A DNA stretch of 64,000 nt from Pterois miles (taxonomy: Eukaryota > Chordata > Actinopteri > Perciformes > Scorpaenidae), in NCBI GenBank assembly GCA_947000775.1, contig CAMQGK010000637.1:27079501-27143500 (forward strand), read 5' to 3'. This document shows positions 25,301 to 40,300 of this stretch, one piece after another; the stretch's first letter is position 1; each line of letters starts with the position of its first letter. The notes under the pieces were generated by a model that was given only the letters and a program-made list of their open reading frames with translations, was not told the DNA's origin and made no database searches. Position numbers and translations under genes: made by a program.

Positions 25301-28300
25301 CTATACTGCAAAAAAAAAGGAAAAAAAAAGAAATTGTCTGTCTGGACTAGAAATATCAAATAGTGAGTGTTTGCTCTGTGTACCATGCGTCTGTGTCTGC
25401 ATCACAGTTGCAGAAGTAGTTCATGTCCATGCAGTTCTCCTCCAGGCTGCAGGAGCACTGCTGAACTCCAGGCAGGAAGCCTCCCCAGTAGCTCCGTTTC
25501 TCTCCTTCCCAGTCCAGCCACCAGGTTAGAGGACTGCCATCTGTAACAGCAACACCGGACAGTCACTGACCACCTGATGCCTCAAGCTCCAGTAGGTCAA
25601 GGTCATGGGTTATATTTGGAGGATTGCATTGTTGTGCTTCACTGGCTTCATCTCAAAAAAACAAACAAAAAAAATACATATGAAAGTGCACAGAAAAAAA
25701 GAGAAAAAAATACACTAAACACAAATGAAAGATTTATAGATAAGCAAGCAACGGAAATCCTTCTGTCAGAGGCAGCTGTGCCAAGAGGCTTACATAATAT
25801 GAGATATTATTGTCACAGTTTGTTCCTTTGTCCCTCCTCTTCAGCCACATCTCCACTTCCTCTGAGACTATTACAGATTTTTTCGGCAGATTTCCTCACT
25901 CATCTGCTCACCTGTACACACCTGGGTCTGAAAACTGAAGCAAATGCTTAAGTGCCTTGAACTTGGATTGTTTCTAACAGCCAGCAGAGTGCAGAAAGAG
26001 GTCTGATTCTATAGAAGTCTCTGAGAAAATGAGCCTACGTCTCACTTAATATATAATATATATACATGCACAAGCACAACTACATTACAGGCTGATGTCA
26101 CGCAATGTTCGTAGCCATACGTACGAAAAGTAATAAAATTTAATTTGTGTGTATCCCACAAAATCAACCCTTGTAATCGTGAACGAAGAAATATCAATAG
26201 CGGCGAATGAAAAATACCAGACTTTTGCCCAGGAGTGATTTTAAGTCAAACCACAATCTTTTCCTAAACCTAAGTAGTTTTCTTGCCTAAACCCAAGGAA
26301 GTTGTTTCCAGTGAAGACTGAAGTGTATTTTTAAAAGACTGCGTGTAACAAGTGGAAATTGACGTGTTGCTGAACATTCATAGGAAAATTAATGATAAAG
26401 GAACAGCTTTTTAAATACATACATAAAACAGTTTACACATACTATATTCATACTTAAAGTCATTAACACACATATATGTCACTTTATACACAGTGATATG
26501 TAATTGATACACATATAGACACATCCTGATCCTGTTGTTTGTTTTATCAACTTGGCTTTACTGTTTTAAATTAAAAGCCTAACCAGGGATGCGGGCTGCA
26601 ACTTAACTTCAGCTAGACGCCCTATACATTACATCTGTTGCATTGCTTATTTGGATGTGACAGTGTTTATCTGTATGGTCCGTGTAATTTCACCAAATTA
26701 GTTATTTTCTTCTTTACATAAATGTATTTGTTTTGATTCTCTGCTGTCACTTCATGACACATTGTCTGTGTGTCAATGAGGCGCAACCATAGGCATAATT
26801 CATTACCTCCACTACGGGGTTAAGTGGTCCAGCTTCAATCATCTGTCAGACAACGTGACAACATATATTGGATGAGACCAGCCAGCGAGGAAAAGCCCAT
26901 TAAGTTACATGTCACAATACATAATCACATCCAGCGATGCTGTCGTCCTGCCCGGCATACATTATTACTGCATAAGTTTATAGGTATAGATACACATGTC
27001 ATATTAGGCCTGAGACAGCAAAGAATGACCATCTCCATGTGATGATAACACTCCCTGGAAATCTCTTCTCCAAACACGATGTGATGGATTACTGAAGTGA
27101 TGTGCAACGGTGAAACAGACAGAATAATGTGGGTTACAACGGCCGGCAAGCCAACATTTGCATTACAAAGGTAGAAAATAACACACTCTTTACTGTCTTT
27201 AACCCCCCCCCCCCCGCCCCGCCCCAGCCTGCTGCTTGTTTTAAAATACTACTCAGACTCTGAACAGGTACACAAATAAGAAAAGGCAACAATCAATACT
27301 TCCTGAAAGAAAGGTGAGTCTCACTTTCTCCCTTAAATTGGCTGCTTATTGACAGGACTTGTTCACACAGCAAGAAAGGCAAATGCCTCTTACTCTCTTC
27401 TTTACTGAGATAAATGGAAATCCAAATTTTGACAACTGCTATTTCAGCCATTATGCTGCCCACTAATCAGATCCCACTGGAGCTAAGATATGCCTCAACT
27501 GCAGTCGATGTAAAAGCCTTTTGGGTGCAGTAACAACAATGTTCTTGCTTTTGGCTTGTTATTTCATTCCATGCAGTCTGTAATTGACTGCAATGTAAAC
27601 GCATCTGCATGATGCTTCACTCAGAGCTAGTGATGTAGATTTAAATGTGAGAAAGACTCATGGTGGGCCAACAACAACACAGTCTCATGGCAGGTCGTGA
27701 AATAGTCCATCTGCAACTGCTTATCCCATTAGGGATCGTGGGGGGCTGGAGTAGATCCCAGCTGACAATGGGCGAAGGCGGGGTTCACTCTGGACAGGTC
27801 GCCAGTCCATCGCAGGGCTGACACATTCATGCTCACACCTACGGGCAATTTAGAGTCATCAGTTAACCTGCATGTCTTTGGACTGTGGGAAAAACCCACA
27901 CTAACAACAACATGCAAACTCCACACAGAAAAGCCCCAAGTCGGATTCAAACCTGCGGCCCTCTTGCTGTGAGGTGACAGCTAACCCCTGCATCACCGCG
28001 CATCACTTTCAACGATGCATTTTTTGTGCTTTTTCCAATCAGTGTATTTTCAAAATAAAACTACTAATAGAATACATTGACTTGGTTAGGCTAACACAAC
28101 AAAACTACTTAGTTAGCTTAAGGACAAGATCACGGTTTGGTTTAAAATAACTCTGGAAGTGCCAAAACTTAATGAAGTTACATGACTAAATCAGCTTTGA
28201 CTTGTTTTGACCCACCCATCCACCCCGATCTCCTCTCTATGTGGCGTTCGCTGCTCTTTATACTTCCCAATTCACAATTATGTGGATCACATAAGAATTG

Positions 28301-31300
28301 ATTTCATGCTGACCATCACAAAGAACTTGTGTTGATGTTCAATGAATCATTACATTCAATTTTAGTCTGTAATTACACTGAAGTTACATAAGTGAATTGT
28401 TTTCCAAATATATTTAAATGAAGCTTATACGTAAGTTCAGTCAGGAAGACTCTATGAAAACTATGTCAGCTGATTGTGGGTTGTTCATTCTTTGTGACCA
28501 ATCAGATCTTGCCATATCTCCCTAAACCAATCATATTGTCTGTGTTAAAAGTTTAAAAACCTTTCTCCTCTCTGCTGCTGTCAGTTCCCCCTCCACCTCC
28601 CCATCACCTCCAGCTCATCACATCAGAGCAAACCTGCTCCACTTCCTTCATTGGATCTTCATCAAATCCCTTCACTGCTACCATCACCGGTGTCTAGACC
28701 CACGGGGACTATTCCATCACTTCCCCTCCTACTTCGTCATGTTGGGTCTAATTCACCAAAGACTTTTCACTATACATAATTTTGTGCACTGTGTAGTAAA
28801 TTAGCATTCATTCAATATGTCTCTTCTGAATGAACTTAGTTTATGTACTGATCATTTCACAGTAAATGGCATTAAATAACATGTGATAAGCTGTTTCACA
28901 ATGTTAAACCAATGTTAATTAATCAAGTTTTATGGTATATTATTTTATTAATTTGGTTTTAATTAAAACTTGTCTGTACTTTCATTTTTCCTGTTTCATA
29001 TTTGTGTCATTGTATTTTTTGCCTGTAAAGCACTTTGAATGACCTCTGTGTACAATACGGTGCTGTATAAATAAACCTGCCCTGCGTTGCTCGCTGCACA
29101 AAGCCCCCACAAGCAGCTGCTAATCAGCAAATGTGGTGCTAGAAGAACACACAGGTGGGCCGCAATTGAAATGGTAAATTGAGGTTCTGGTGGTGGCATT
29201 TAGGTACAAGAGCTAGTTGTGGTCAAAAATTGGTTCACCATCAATTTCAACGAAACAACTAAGAGCGCGTTCAGAGCGCCACAGTACAAATGTTCAGACA
29301 TCATCCATCTGAGAGCTCATTTCTAGCACAGAGCTTTAACAAGACAAACACGCCAATGTAAGATCTGACTTTACAGTTGCAAGAAAAAGTCTGTCAACCA
29401 TTGGGATTGGGAACCATTGGGGCAAACACAGTCTGCTAAAACTGAATACAAAAATTATGTTTTCATGTTTTTATTGAACACAACATGTAAACATTTACAG
29501 TGCAGAGTGGAAAAAGTATGTAAACCTCTGGATTTAATAACTGGTTGACCTCCTTTGGCAGGCCTATTTTCTTCTGTTGAAGTCATTCTGTTGTTGATTT
29601 ACTTCTATGCTTTGGGTCGGTGTCCCGTTGCATCGTCCATCCTCTGCCGAGCTTCAGTTGGTGGACAGATGGTCTAAAGTTTTCCTGCAAAATCTCGTAA
29701 TAAAATTGGGAGTTCATTTTTCCGGCAATGACAGCGATCTGTCCAGACCTTGAGGCAGCAAAGCGGCCCCAAACCATGATGACCACCATATTTCACAGCT
29801 GGGATGAGGTTTGGATGTTGGTGTGCTGAGCCTTTTTTTTCTCCACATAGCACTGTGTGTTCCTTCCAGACAACTCAGTTTTGGTTTCATCTGTCCACAG
29901 AGTATTTAGCCAGCAGTGCTGTGGAACATCCAGCTGCTCTTTTGCAAACTTCAAATGTGCCGCCATGTTTTTTTTTGGACACCAGTGTCTTCCTCCGTGG
30001 TGTCCTCCCATCAACTCCATTCGTCTTTAATGTTTTACTGATTGGAGACTTGTCAACAAAAACGTTAGCATGTACCAGAGATTTCTGTAAGTCTTTATCC
30101 GACAATCTAGGATTCTTCTTCACCTCACTGAGCACCCTTGTGGTCATCTTTACAGGACGACCACGCCTAGAGAGAGTAGCAACAGTGCTGAACTGACCGT
30201 CTGTCTTACTGTGGACACATGAACATCAAGGCTTTTAGAGATACTTTTTTAACCCTTTCCAGCTTCATATCAGTCAACAACTGGGGGGAGGAGGTAGTCT
30301 GTAGGGAGTTGGCTTGGAACCGGAGGGTCACCGGTCCAAGCCCCCCATGGATCAAGTCAACTGAGTGTGAACTGGTAGCTGGAGAGGTGCCAGTTTACCT
30401 CTTGGGCACTGCCGGGGGGCCCTTGAGAAAGGCACCAAACCCCCAATGCTCGGGGCGCTTTTAGGAGCAGCCCCATCACTCTGACATCTCTCCATTGTTG
30501 CATGTTTGTGCATGTGTGTGTTCGGGTCTGCATGTACCGTGTATAAGTTAACAACAGAGTGAAAACATTGAATTTCCCCTCGTGGGACTAATAAAGGAAT
30601 ATCTTCTTCTTCTTCTTAATTCTTGATCGTAGGTCTTCTGAGAGCTCTTTTGTGCGAAGCATGGTTCACATCAGGCAATGCTTCTTGAGAACAGCTTACT
30701 CCAAACTGGGGTGTGTTTTTATAGGGCAGCGCAGCTTTAACCAACACCTCCAATCTCATTACATTGATTGAACTCCAGGTTGGCCGACTCCAATTAGCTC
30801 TTGGAGAAGTTATTAACCTTGGGGTTCACATACTTTTTCCACCCTGCACTGTGAATGTTTAAATGTTGTGTTAAAAACATGAAAACATCTATTTTTTTGT
30901 GCAGTATTAGTTTAAGCAGACTGTGTTTGTCTATTATTGTGATTTAGATGAAGCTAAGAACACATTTTATGACCAATTTATGCAGAAATCCAAGAAATCC
31001 CAAAGGCTTCACATACTTTTTCTTGCAACTGTATGTATGAACCACAACCAGCGGCACCAGTCAGGTTGATAACTCGACACAGGATAAATATTTCTGGATA
31101 TGAACGTGGAAACAACAAGCAAGACGAAGAATGGGACACCAAGAAGAACAGTTAAATTGCCATTGTGCATATTTGTCACTTCTAAACCAACTGAATTCAT
31201 TACCAGCATTAAATAAGGAAAAACAGGACATTAAATGACAGACTGACAGGGACAATGGCAAACAGGGGACATGTTACGCAGTTAAACTCCAGAACGTCTA

Positions 31301-34300
31301 TAAATCCAGTAGGCTGCTTCAACAGCTGCTGTTGTTGTTTCTCCCTGTAAGTTAGCATAGTGAGTCCAGTAATTAAGTTGAATATGCTGTAAGACATCAA
31401 AGACAAAGACGCAGAGAGACATTTGACCCTCTGTGCTCAATCAACAAAAGCAACCATCAACAAACTCAGACGGTTTGTGAAAGTGTTCATGCAGCTCTCA
31501 AATACTCCGTTTCCTGTCTCTCTTTGATGTCTGGTGTGATAATGGACTTGTTTGTTTTCACGTGCATGGCACCCAGGGAATGGGGGAATGTGGGACTTCA
31601 TGAATGTTTCATGATTTAAGAGCAAATGTTTGGATGTTTGGGACACCGTCAGTGCCAAAGCAGTTCAAGATGAATGCACACATAAAGATTGGAGACCACC
31701 TCTCTAGTTATTGTGAAAATATAACAAGAAGAGCAAAGCAGAATGCAGGGTGTTGAAGACACAGCAGCTCCCAATGTGACAAAGCACAGACAGCCTGACT
31801 TTCAATTCACAATTCAACAACAAACACTCCCCTCATGCTGTGAAGTACAGAGAAGTCAAGACACACAACTTCCACACTACTGAGGCCAGATCAACTTTAA
31901 ACTGAAAAAACAGCTCCTTATTCATTCAAACTGGGCCAGCCTGGTGGAGGGAGAAGATTCTGGCACAAAAAGGTAGGGTTGGCCAGCAAAAAACAAAAAT
32001 AAAAAAAAAAAAAAAGCTCAACTTTTGTCACAAAATAATACAACATCATCTGGCAAGATGCTGCATTGGCTTCTCAAATACAAGCAAACAATAGGGCTAC
32101 TGTTTGCGACGATCGAACACGAGCCTCGTTACTTTGCTTGTGCAGCTTCATGCTCGCAGGACTGATTAGTGCATGCAGAGCAGAAATGCTCCTGGTGAGA
32201 ATGCACTTCCACTCATGGATATGGTTTGTGCAACTGCATCACATGCATGCACCTAGTTTTATGTGTGCAGGTTTTGAAGCTAGAAATGTTTTATTGTCAT
32301 AAAAGGACAACAATTGGGCCTAAGAGAAACATAGCTGGCCAGCTGATTAGACTGTTGTAGGCTGTTAAATAGGTGCTATCAGTTGTATAAACCTATAGAC
32401 ATGGGTCAGTAGGGGCCTACTACACCCATAGTAGGTTCTATCATCTATCATCTTATCTTATCTTATCTTGTCTTATCTAATCTATGCACATGGTAGATTA
32501 CAAAAAAAGGTATAAAAAACAGAAAAGCAACTTAGTGGCGCAGTAATTATGAAGAGAGAAGAGAATTAAAGCACTATACTGTAGACGCTGTGAGTTTGGG
32601 GACGAACACAAGGTTTCACCAGCAGACTGAAGATTGCATCCTGTGTGAAACCAACAATGTGCAGATGCCTTGTGTTTGAAGTTATTTTACTTTGTTTTTG
32701 GCCTAAACCTAAAGAAGTTGAATTTTTTGGACTAAACTTGAAGAGGTTGTAGTTTTAATGCCTAAAACTAAAGAAATTGCAGTTTTATAGCCTAAACCTA
32801 ACTATTTTTTGGCCTAAACCTAAATAAGTTGTAGTTTTACTGCCTAAACCTAGAAGCCTTTTGATGTGTTCAAAATGTGCCGTTTCACTCAGTTTTACAT
32901 GTTAGTGTTGCATTTAAGTGTCACTTTACTTTTACAACATAGTCGTTGTAATAGGCCTAATGAATCACATCTATGCTCAAAGCAACTGATAATACTTAGT
33001 TACTGGCCTGATAACAGTCCAGTTGGGTAAGTTGCTCCCTTAACCAGCTTATTAAATATACTTAAAAAATAAAAATCACAAAAGCAAGACAAATTTCCCT
33101 AACGGGACAATAAAGTTTACCCTGACCCTGAAAATGAGAATCAAAGACATATTGGTGCAAGTTCAAAATAATGTTCAATTATTCCTTCTAAAAAAAAACA
33201 TCAATTTGAACTATTTAAATCTATCTATTACTGTGCATTATGTCCATAGGATGGATGAGATACAAAGATGGTTTCTGACAGTGTATTGCTAAGCGTCAGT
33301 AAATTATTAAATCAATAATTAAAATAAGATAAGATAAGATATTCCTTTATTAGTCCCACAGTGGAGAAATTCACAAATATCTATTAAAATACATAATGTA
33401 TTAAAAATGTTTCATAATCAAATTTCTGTTTATTTTTTTTACTTTCTACTAATACAAAAAGCTGCCTGATAGTATTAAAAACCACTGTGGAGCATTTTGG
33501 CGTCTGATAAGCCTTCAAGCACATTAATCTGTTATTCAAACTACATGTAGACTTCCTGGATCGTATATCACGTCTCACCAGATACTTCCACTGACGCTGG
33601 CTTTGAATTTTTATATGCACGGATGTTTTCAGTCTAACACACTAAATCAGCTGTAGCTCTAAATCTGGCACCAACAGCAACGGACAACAGCAAAGTCTCT
33701 CCTTCCTTCTGCTATAATATAATGTGCATCACAGCCAACACGTTGTCAAGGGTTTGACTGACAGCCTGGTAACTTTGCTGTCTCAGCAGTTTTATGCGAA
33801 ATAAACACATTTTCAATTCCAGATCTAATCAAGTGTCCCAGTGTCAACTGTTTTGTTATCGCTTGGTATATAGGCTATCAAATATATGTAAATAAGACCA
33901 GTTACCATCGTATAAAACCTGACTTTCATTCTTTGTCCATTCCCCTGCTGCTCTCTGTGACTATACTGTGTTTTAGACACACTTACAATTCTCCATGACC
34001 CATTTTACAACATTTGTTGGCATAAAACAATGATTTGATCTCTGCTCATAAACACTACAGCTCAGTGCAAGCAAGAGGAAAATAACGCTGACCTTTAGTA
34101 TTAAAGAGACGGGACTTCTTGCAGTTGTAAACCACTTCCTGTTGGCACTGCTCCGACCCTGATACGATGGCACGGAGTTGCTCGGCTGAGGCGCTGTAGT
34201 TGAACTTCATGATGTGAGGTTTGTGAAGAGAGGAGCCCTGGACTGTGACCGGGGCTGTGCTGTTGTGCGTCAACACCGTCCACACCTTCTCCTCTAAAAG

Positions 34301-37300
34301 AAAATATAGTTCATCTGGTGTTACTGGCGACATTTCACAAATCTTTCCAGTTGCATCACTGAAAAACTTAATGAATGTACTTGTTTCCAAGCCACAAGAT
34401 TTCCTCAAACTCAAACATCCTGAATATAAAGTGCACGGTCCCACAAGACATAGTGTTATCACAGCACAGCTATTTAGTCTGCATTTGCTGCTTACAGTAG
34501 GAGACTCTTATAAAAGGAGTCAAGAGTTTAACCAATAAAATGAGAGGAGGAGTCCATCCTGTTCCCATCCCCGCTCAGTTTTCATTATCTGGTTTTTATG
34601 TTTACTCTGCCTTAGAGAAAATCCCTCTCCAATTTGTGATTATTCACATCAGGTTGTCAGGCTTAGACCTATTTACATTTCTTATGGATTCCTTAATTGA
34701 GGTCAAGTAGAGGCATATCTGCTGCTGAACATGTCAGCTTTGTGAGGGAAAGACTGCACACACATAATGCCCGAACCAGACAGCGGAGAGGCGGCAGCGT
34801 AACGCCTCCACTACATTAACCTTGCGAAGGACAAAGTAGCTGGGAAAGTTGTGACAGCCCAGTGATGAATACTGTCCCCACAGTGTCAAAACTTAACTGA
34901 ATGTGTTTTGTCCTACATGTCATGGGAGAGCCGAGGATCAGGTTGTGTCCGGCTCCCTGTCTGTCAAATGTCACATCTTAGGCGATCGTTCAGAGCACAT
35001 TGTGTTCTCGCCATCAAAAGATCACACTGATACAACCCATCTGATGGGCACATAAATGCCCAGTTACACTAAAGTGATAATATACTGTTAATAATGAAAG
35101 GACAAATAGGAATGTAAACGGATAATTGAAATGTGCTATGGATATTTTGTGCATGTTTTGTAATGATTTCATCGACTCATCCTCACCCTTTTCCTTTAAC
35201 AAGAGGTCAATCATTTATTCTTGAGCAACAAATAAATATTAGTGAATGATATTTCAAGTAGGGTTGTCAATTGATTCAAATAATTAATTGCAATTAATCG
35301 CATGATTGTCTGTAGTTAATCAAGATTAATCACAAAATAATCACATATTTTAGCTGTTCAAGATGTACCCTAAAGGGAGATTTGACAAGTATTTGTGAAA
35401 TTGCAAAAATACTGTTTACTGTTAAAATCTACTTGATTAAAGGTACTAAAGTATTACCAGCAAAATGTACTTAAAATGTTTAACAGTGTTTAGTTATGGA
35501 AATTTCACAGTCACTAAAGATTATATGGTTTTTATCCTATTACTGCTGTCAATCCATTAAAATATTTAATCGCATGATTGTCCATAGTTTATCATGATTA
35601 ATTACAAATTAATTGTTCATTTGATCTGTTCAAAATGTACCTTAAAGGGAGATTGGCAAGTTGACAAATATGCTGCTTTATGCAAATGTATGTATATGTT
35701 TATTACTGGAAACCAATTAACAGCACAAAACAATGACAGATATTGTCCAGAAACCCTCACAGGTACTGCATTTAGGATAAACAGCTGTCAGTGTGTCAGA
35801 GTGCTGACTTGACTACGACTTGATCTATGACTGACTGGGATTATCATAAAGTGGGCATGTCTGTAAAGGGGAGACTGGTGGGGACCCAGAGAACCCATTT
35901 ACATTCACATATTTGGAGGTCAGAGGTCAAGGGACCCCTTTGAAAGTGGCCATGACAGTTTTTCCTCACCAAAATTTAACATAAGTTTGGAGCATTATTT
36001 ACTAAGCTAGTATGACATGACTGGTAGTGGTGGATTTTTATGTTTTCTAGTTTCATATGATGCCAATATCTTCACTTTACTTTAAAGACTGAGCCTGGTA
36101 CAATCTCCGAAAGACTGAATAGCGACCGTGCCCGATGGAAGGCATTTTCAAGATGTTAAATAAAAAACAAACAACCAAGTTGCGTTAATGCGTCAAAGAA
36201 ATTAGTGGCATTAAAACAAATTTGCATTAGCGTGTTATTATCGGGTTAACTTTGACAGCACGATTCATAAGTCAATGGGAAAATTGCGGATGTGGATATT
36301 CATGGTCCCCAGTAGATGAATCCTAATTGTGTTGGTGGAATCCTGACTTTTGCATCACAATCAGGTAAAAATAATGAGTTTTACACACAAAAGGGGCAAA
36401 CTGTGTAATTTCTAGTATTTCCTTATTGGACACTTTTTCTGTATCACCACCCCCAGTTAAAAATGTCAGTCTTGCACTAAAGAATCTGTCATGATTTAAT
36501 GGCAGACCACCATGAAATTTACTGAGCAGATTAGTGCTCCCAGGGGGATTAACCCTTTTGACTTTAATGACCCAATGCTCTAATGAAAATTGCAGCCTCT
36601 AGAGGCCACCAGTGGGGCTTTAGACTAGTTTGTTAAATTGTGACACTTTAATTTAAGAAGCCATAACTTATTCATGGATTAGTTCAGTGAGACCTGGAAA
36701 GCAGATGCCAACTGAACCATGGACTGTATTATTGTTGGGAGCTCTATGATAACTTGTTTTCCCTTTTAATTAAAGGCAGGATGTTGTATAAACATAATGG
36801 CTTGTCATCCTTTAGCTGGAAGCTTGTTTTCTCTTGTTTAAAGAAAGATTAAATTACTATTTAAGGGTGCTTCACATCTGAAGTCCAGTTCCTCTTCACA
36901 CAAACCAGGAGGAGTAAACATCAGGACCCACATGGGGATATCAAACTCCAGTGACTGATAGAAGGTCATGTAGCACTTTAATGCTTCAAACGTGTATATT
37001 TACTCTGTGGTCTCTGGTGTCACAAGGAGCTCACGAAAAAATAAGCACTGCTAGTTTTACTGGACTGTGAATCGACTGCACGTTATGACAAATGACAGAT
37101 AGAGACGGGATGGCAAAGAGGCGCTTTGCACCGATATACTTGCGTACAATTTAATTGACCAAATTAAAATCCTCACACTCACACAACGCTGACACACATA
37201 GGTGTTACTGTGGTAACCGAAAGACTTACCTAAATATATACATGGCTTATACGGACCGATTATAGGCTCGCTTCATGAACAGTTCACAATCTGCAGATGG

Positions 37301-40300
37301 ATTTATTGCATAGTTCAGCTTTTGAAATCATGCTATAATGACATAAAAATCACTGTGGTTGGTCCGCTTGCTTTCATGCCACAAACGAGTCCTCTTGAAA
37401 GCCAGTCCAGACCTTTTGGTTGTTTGGTCCGCACCAGGGTTCATTTTAACTGAAACAAACAGTGTGAAAGCACCCTGAGAAGCTGAAATAATGTAGTGTC
37501 ACCACATGGACATTTACAAAAGATATCGACTACCCACAGATTTGTACTCAACTCTCCGGGACGGCCCTGAGTGGCCGTAATGATTTCTCACTGGATCGTA
37601 AGCTGTCAGATTGCCGTGGTGGTGTGGATCGATTGCAGTGCGATCTCTAAGTGAGTGGACTCTTTACACTGAGCTTCCTGCCAGTTCTCAGTGGAACTCA
37701 AAAAGGGTAAAGGTGACAACATGTGAATTACAATGATCTTACCTGTCATGTTGCAGTATACCTGTGTGGGCCCCAGGGGACCACTCCCATCTGGATCAAT
37801 GGAGTAGAAGCCTGAGGAGCTGCCAATCAGCTTGTAGGCCTCACAAGACGACTCGTAGATGGCTGGAGGAAGCAGAATGGGGACAGTTATTCCTCCAAGA
37901 ATCAGCCCACACTTCAACAGCTTTCGCCTGGCTGCACTAAACCTATCTTTGTTTACAAACTGTATCTAAATCATTGTTTTCATACATCGAAAAAAAACAA
38001 TGGGGAAATATATCTTTTTTTTTTTTATCCACCCCTTTTTTTTTTTTTTTTCAAAAAAGAAAAATGGAAAAAAAACACCCCTAATATCTATCTAATCAGT
38101 TATATGATAATTACTGAAATTAATTTTGAGACATGTTCACTGCCCTCTTAAAACTATGCATCTATAATATATTGAGGATGTCTGACAGAATGTAATGTTG
38201 CCATTGCTTAAAAGTGCTTAAAGTATCTGAAACCAATCACCAAAGTGGCACAGCACATAATGCAGTTCACAGCTGTGACGGCGGCAGATTTTCCTCTTGA
38301 AATGCTTTGTCATTTTTGAAACAAAAGGTCCTTGATTTGAATGAAAAGTAGGCTCCTGATTTTTAGTGACTGCACTTTTTGATGGCTGATTAACCCTCCC
38401 TACACGGCGTTCACTGTGATTTATATTTCCTAGTTCACTATTAACTGAATTACACACAAATTGATTTGGTGGGAGACACATATTTCAGTGCCTTACCTTT
38501 CGTAGGTATAGCTACGCACAGTGTTTGAGACCAGCCTGCCCTGATTTGGCTGCCAAACACTTAAACAAGACATAGTTTAGATTTTTCAAATATGTTTAAA
38601 TTTTAACGAACAAGGCTTCCGAAGGCCTCACAAAAAGGCTTTTAGAAAGAAGACTAGCCAGTGTGTTTGGGGAGTGCAACACTATCTTGGATAATGAGTT
38701 TGGCTGGAGTTGCTGTAAACCTGCCCAAACTGAATGAAGAGAAGGGCAGAGCTGCTAAAATGACCTTACACTGTGATATACTGTAGTAGCATCCAGCAAC
38801 AGCTTCCAATTTGTGGTGAAAGTACTACACAGTGGATGTGCTACTGCAATTTTTTTACATAACCCCACAAAGTCATTTAGATGCTTTAGCTTGCTTTGGA
38901 AGTAATGCTGGTGGTAAGCTAATTAGCTGGTATGCTACGATACAGTTTAATCCATTCCTTACACGTTGGCTCTTGTATTGTCTGGTTTTGGAGAGGCTCA
39001 GTAAGACACTACCCCCCACACTTTACATGCAAAGCAGCATGCTTACTTAAGCCAACTGTCTATTGGTAATTTGTTTCAAATTCTCAAGTTTCAGATATAA
39101 GTTTGAGTTCAAGATGGAAAATGTGATTTTTGGGGAAGCTGATGAGTTGAAACACCTATTTGAAATCCAGCAGATGCTCTTATCTGTCATGTTCCCTCCA
39201 ACATGCAAAGAGAACTGTGTTTGCCTGCATATAAACAAAAAATGAGGATTCTGGAGCAGGGGAATTTCACACATAGTTTCTAACAGCCGTCTCCACAGCA
39301 AATATCAATGTGATGTTGCAGAGCGTCAAAAAATGACACCCGTAAGGAAAAACTCCTACATGTAGAGTCAATCTGAAGTCAGCCATAAGCTATTTAAGGA
39401 TATAGCAAAAGAAAAAAAAAAAAAACACATTCTCAGAAATTTGAAAGGCAGAATAACAGCAATGTTTGTAAGGTCATGTCAGGTTGAAGCGGGACCAGGT
39501 TCTGCTTTGCCTCTTAGCTGCACAAATCGAAGAAAGCTATGAGCAAGACGGGTAAAGATGTGTGTGTTGAATCAAATGACACAGCTCAGTAGACCCAGGA
39601 TATATGAGGGGGAGCAGAGGGCGTAATAGCAGGTTTGAGACGAGGTGAAGAAATGAGAGTACGAAGAACTGCTCACAGTTGTGACAGGTCGCTCCGGAGT
39701 ATCCTGTTCCTGAACAGTCGCAGGTGAACGAGCTCCACGTCTGAGAGCAGCGGCCTCCGTGTTCACACAGGTTAGGAAGGCACCTGAAAAACAACAAAAC
39801 ACATGCGTTTAATTTCAGGAGATTATTTTAATTACATTCTTGATTAATTCTTTATTTATTTTTGTCAGAGGATATAAAAAAAAGTAGTATTCTGGTCTTT
39901 ACATGTGTAAAAGTTGTAGTACCATGGTGTAAAAATACTCTGTTACAACAGTCCTGCAGTCAAAATCTTACTTAAGTAAAAAAACTATAAAAATGTGTTT
40001 AAAGTACCAAAAGTAAAACTACTCATTATACAAAATGGCCCATTTCAAAGTAATACATATTTTATATTACTAGATTATTACAATAAGTGATGCATGCAAC
40101 AGTTTGGGGTCATCATAAATCAGAACTATAATCATACTTATTACAATATAATGCCCATATTCATGCCTGAAAGAATCTGGTAACCCAATGTGAGCCATCC
40201 CTAAAGTGGACCAGACCATTTCTTAACCTTGACGTTAGTTGAACGTCTCGTCTTTCGTGACTCGCTTCCTTCCAAGCCAGTGGGGACGCTAACGTAGGTG

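Larger units (their letters stand above)
25541..34092. other. Intron between exons 8 and 9, the longest in the window
   Basis: An 8.6 kb intron. Recognised content is a CCTAAA-type minisatellite fragment (26265-26305), a retroposon-like repeat (27695-27995), a LINE 3' end (28990-29085), a Tc1 element with a SINE inside (29374-31031), a minisatellite (32695-32855) and two small LINE/SINE tails (33075-33125, 33318-33375). The remainder, including 31040-32440 and 33400-34090, shows nothing I can name. Confidence 0.55.

Noticed and set aside
29583..30147. Minus-strand ORFs as a host DNA-binding protein
   Set aside because: They are fragments of a Tc1 transposase between matching terminal inverted repeats.
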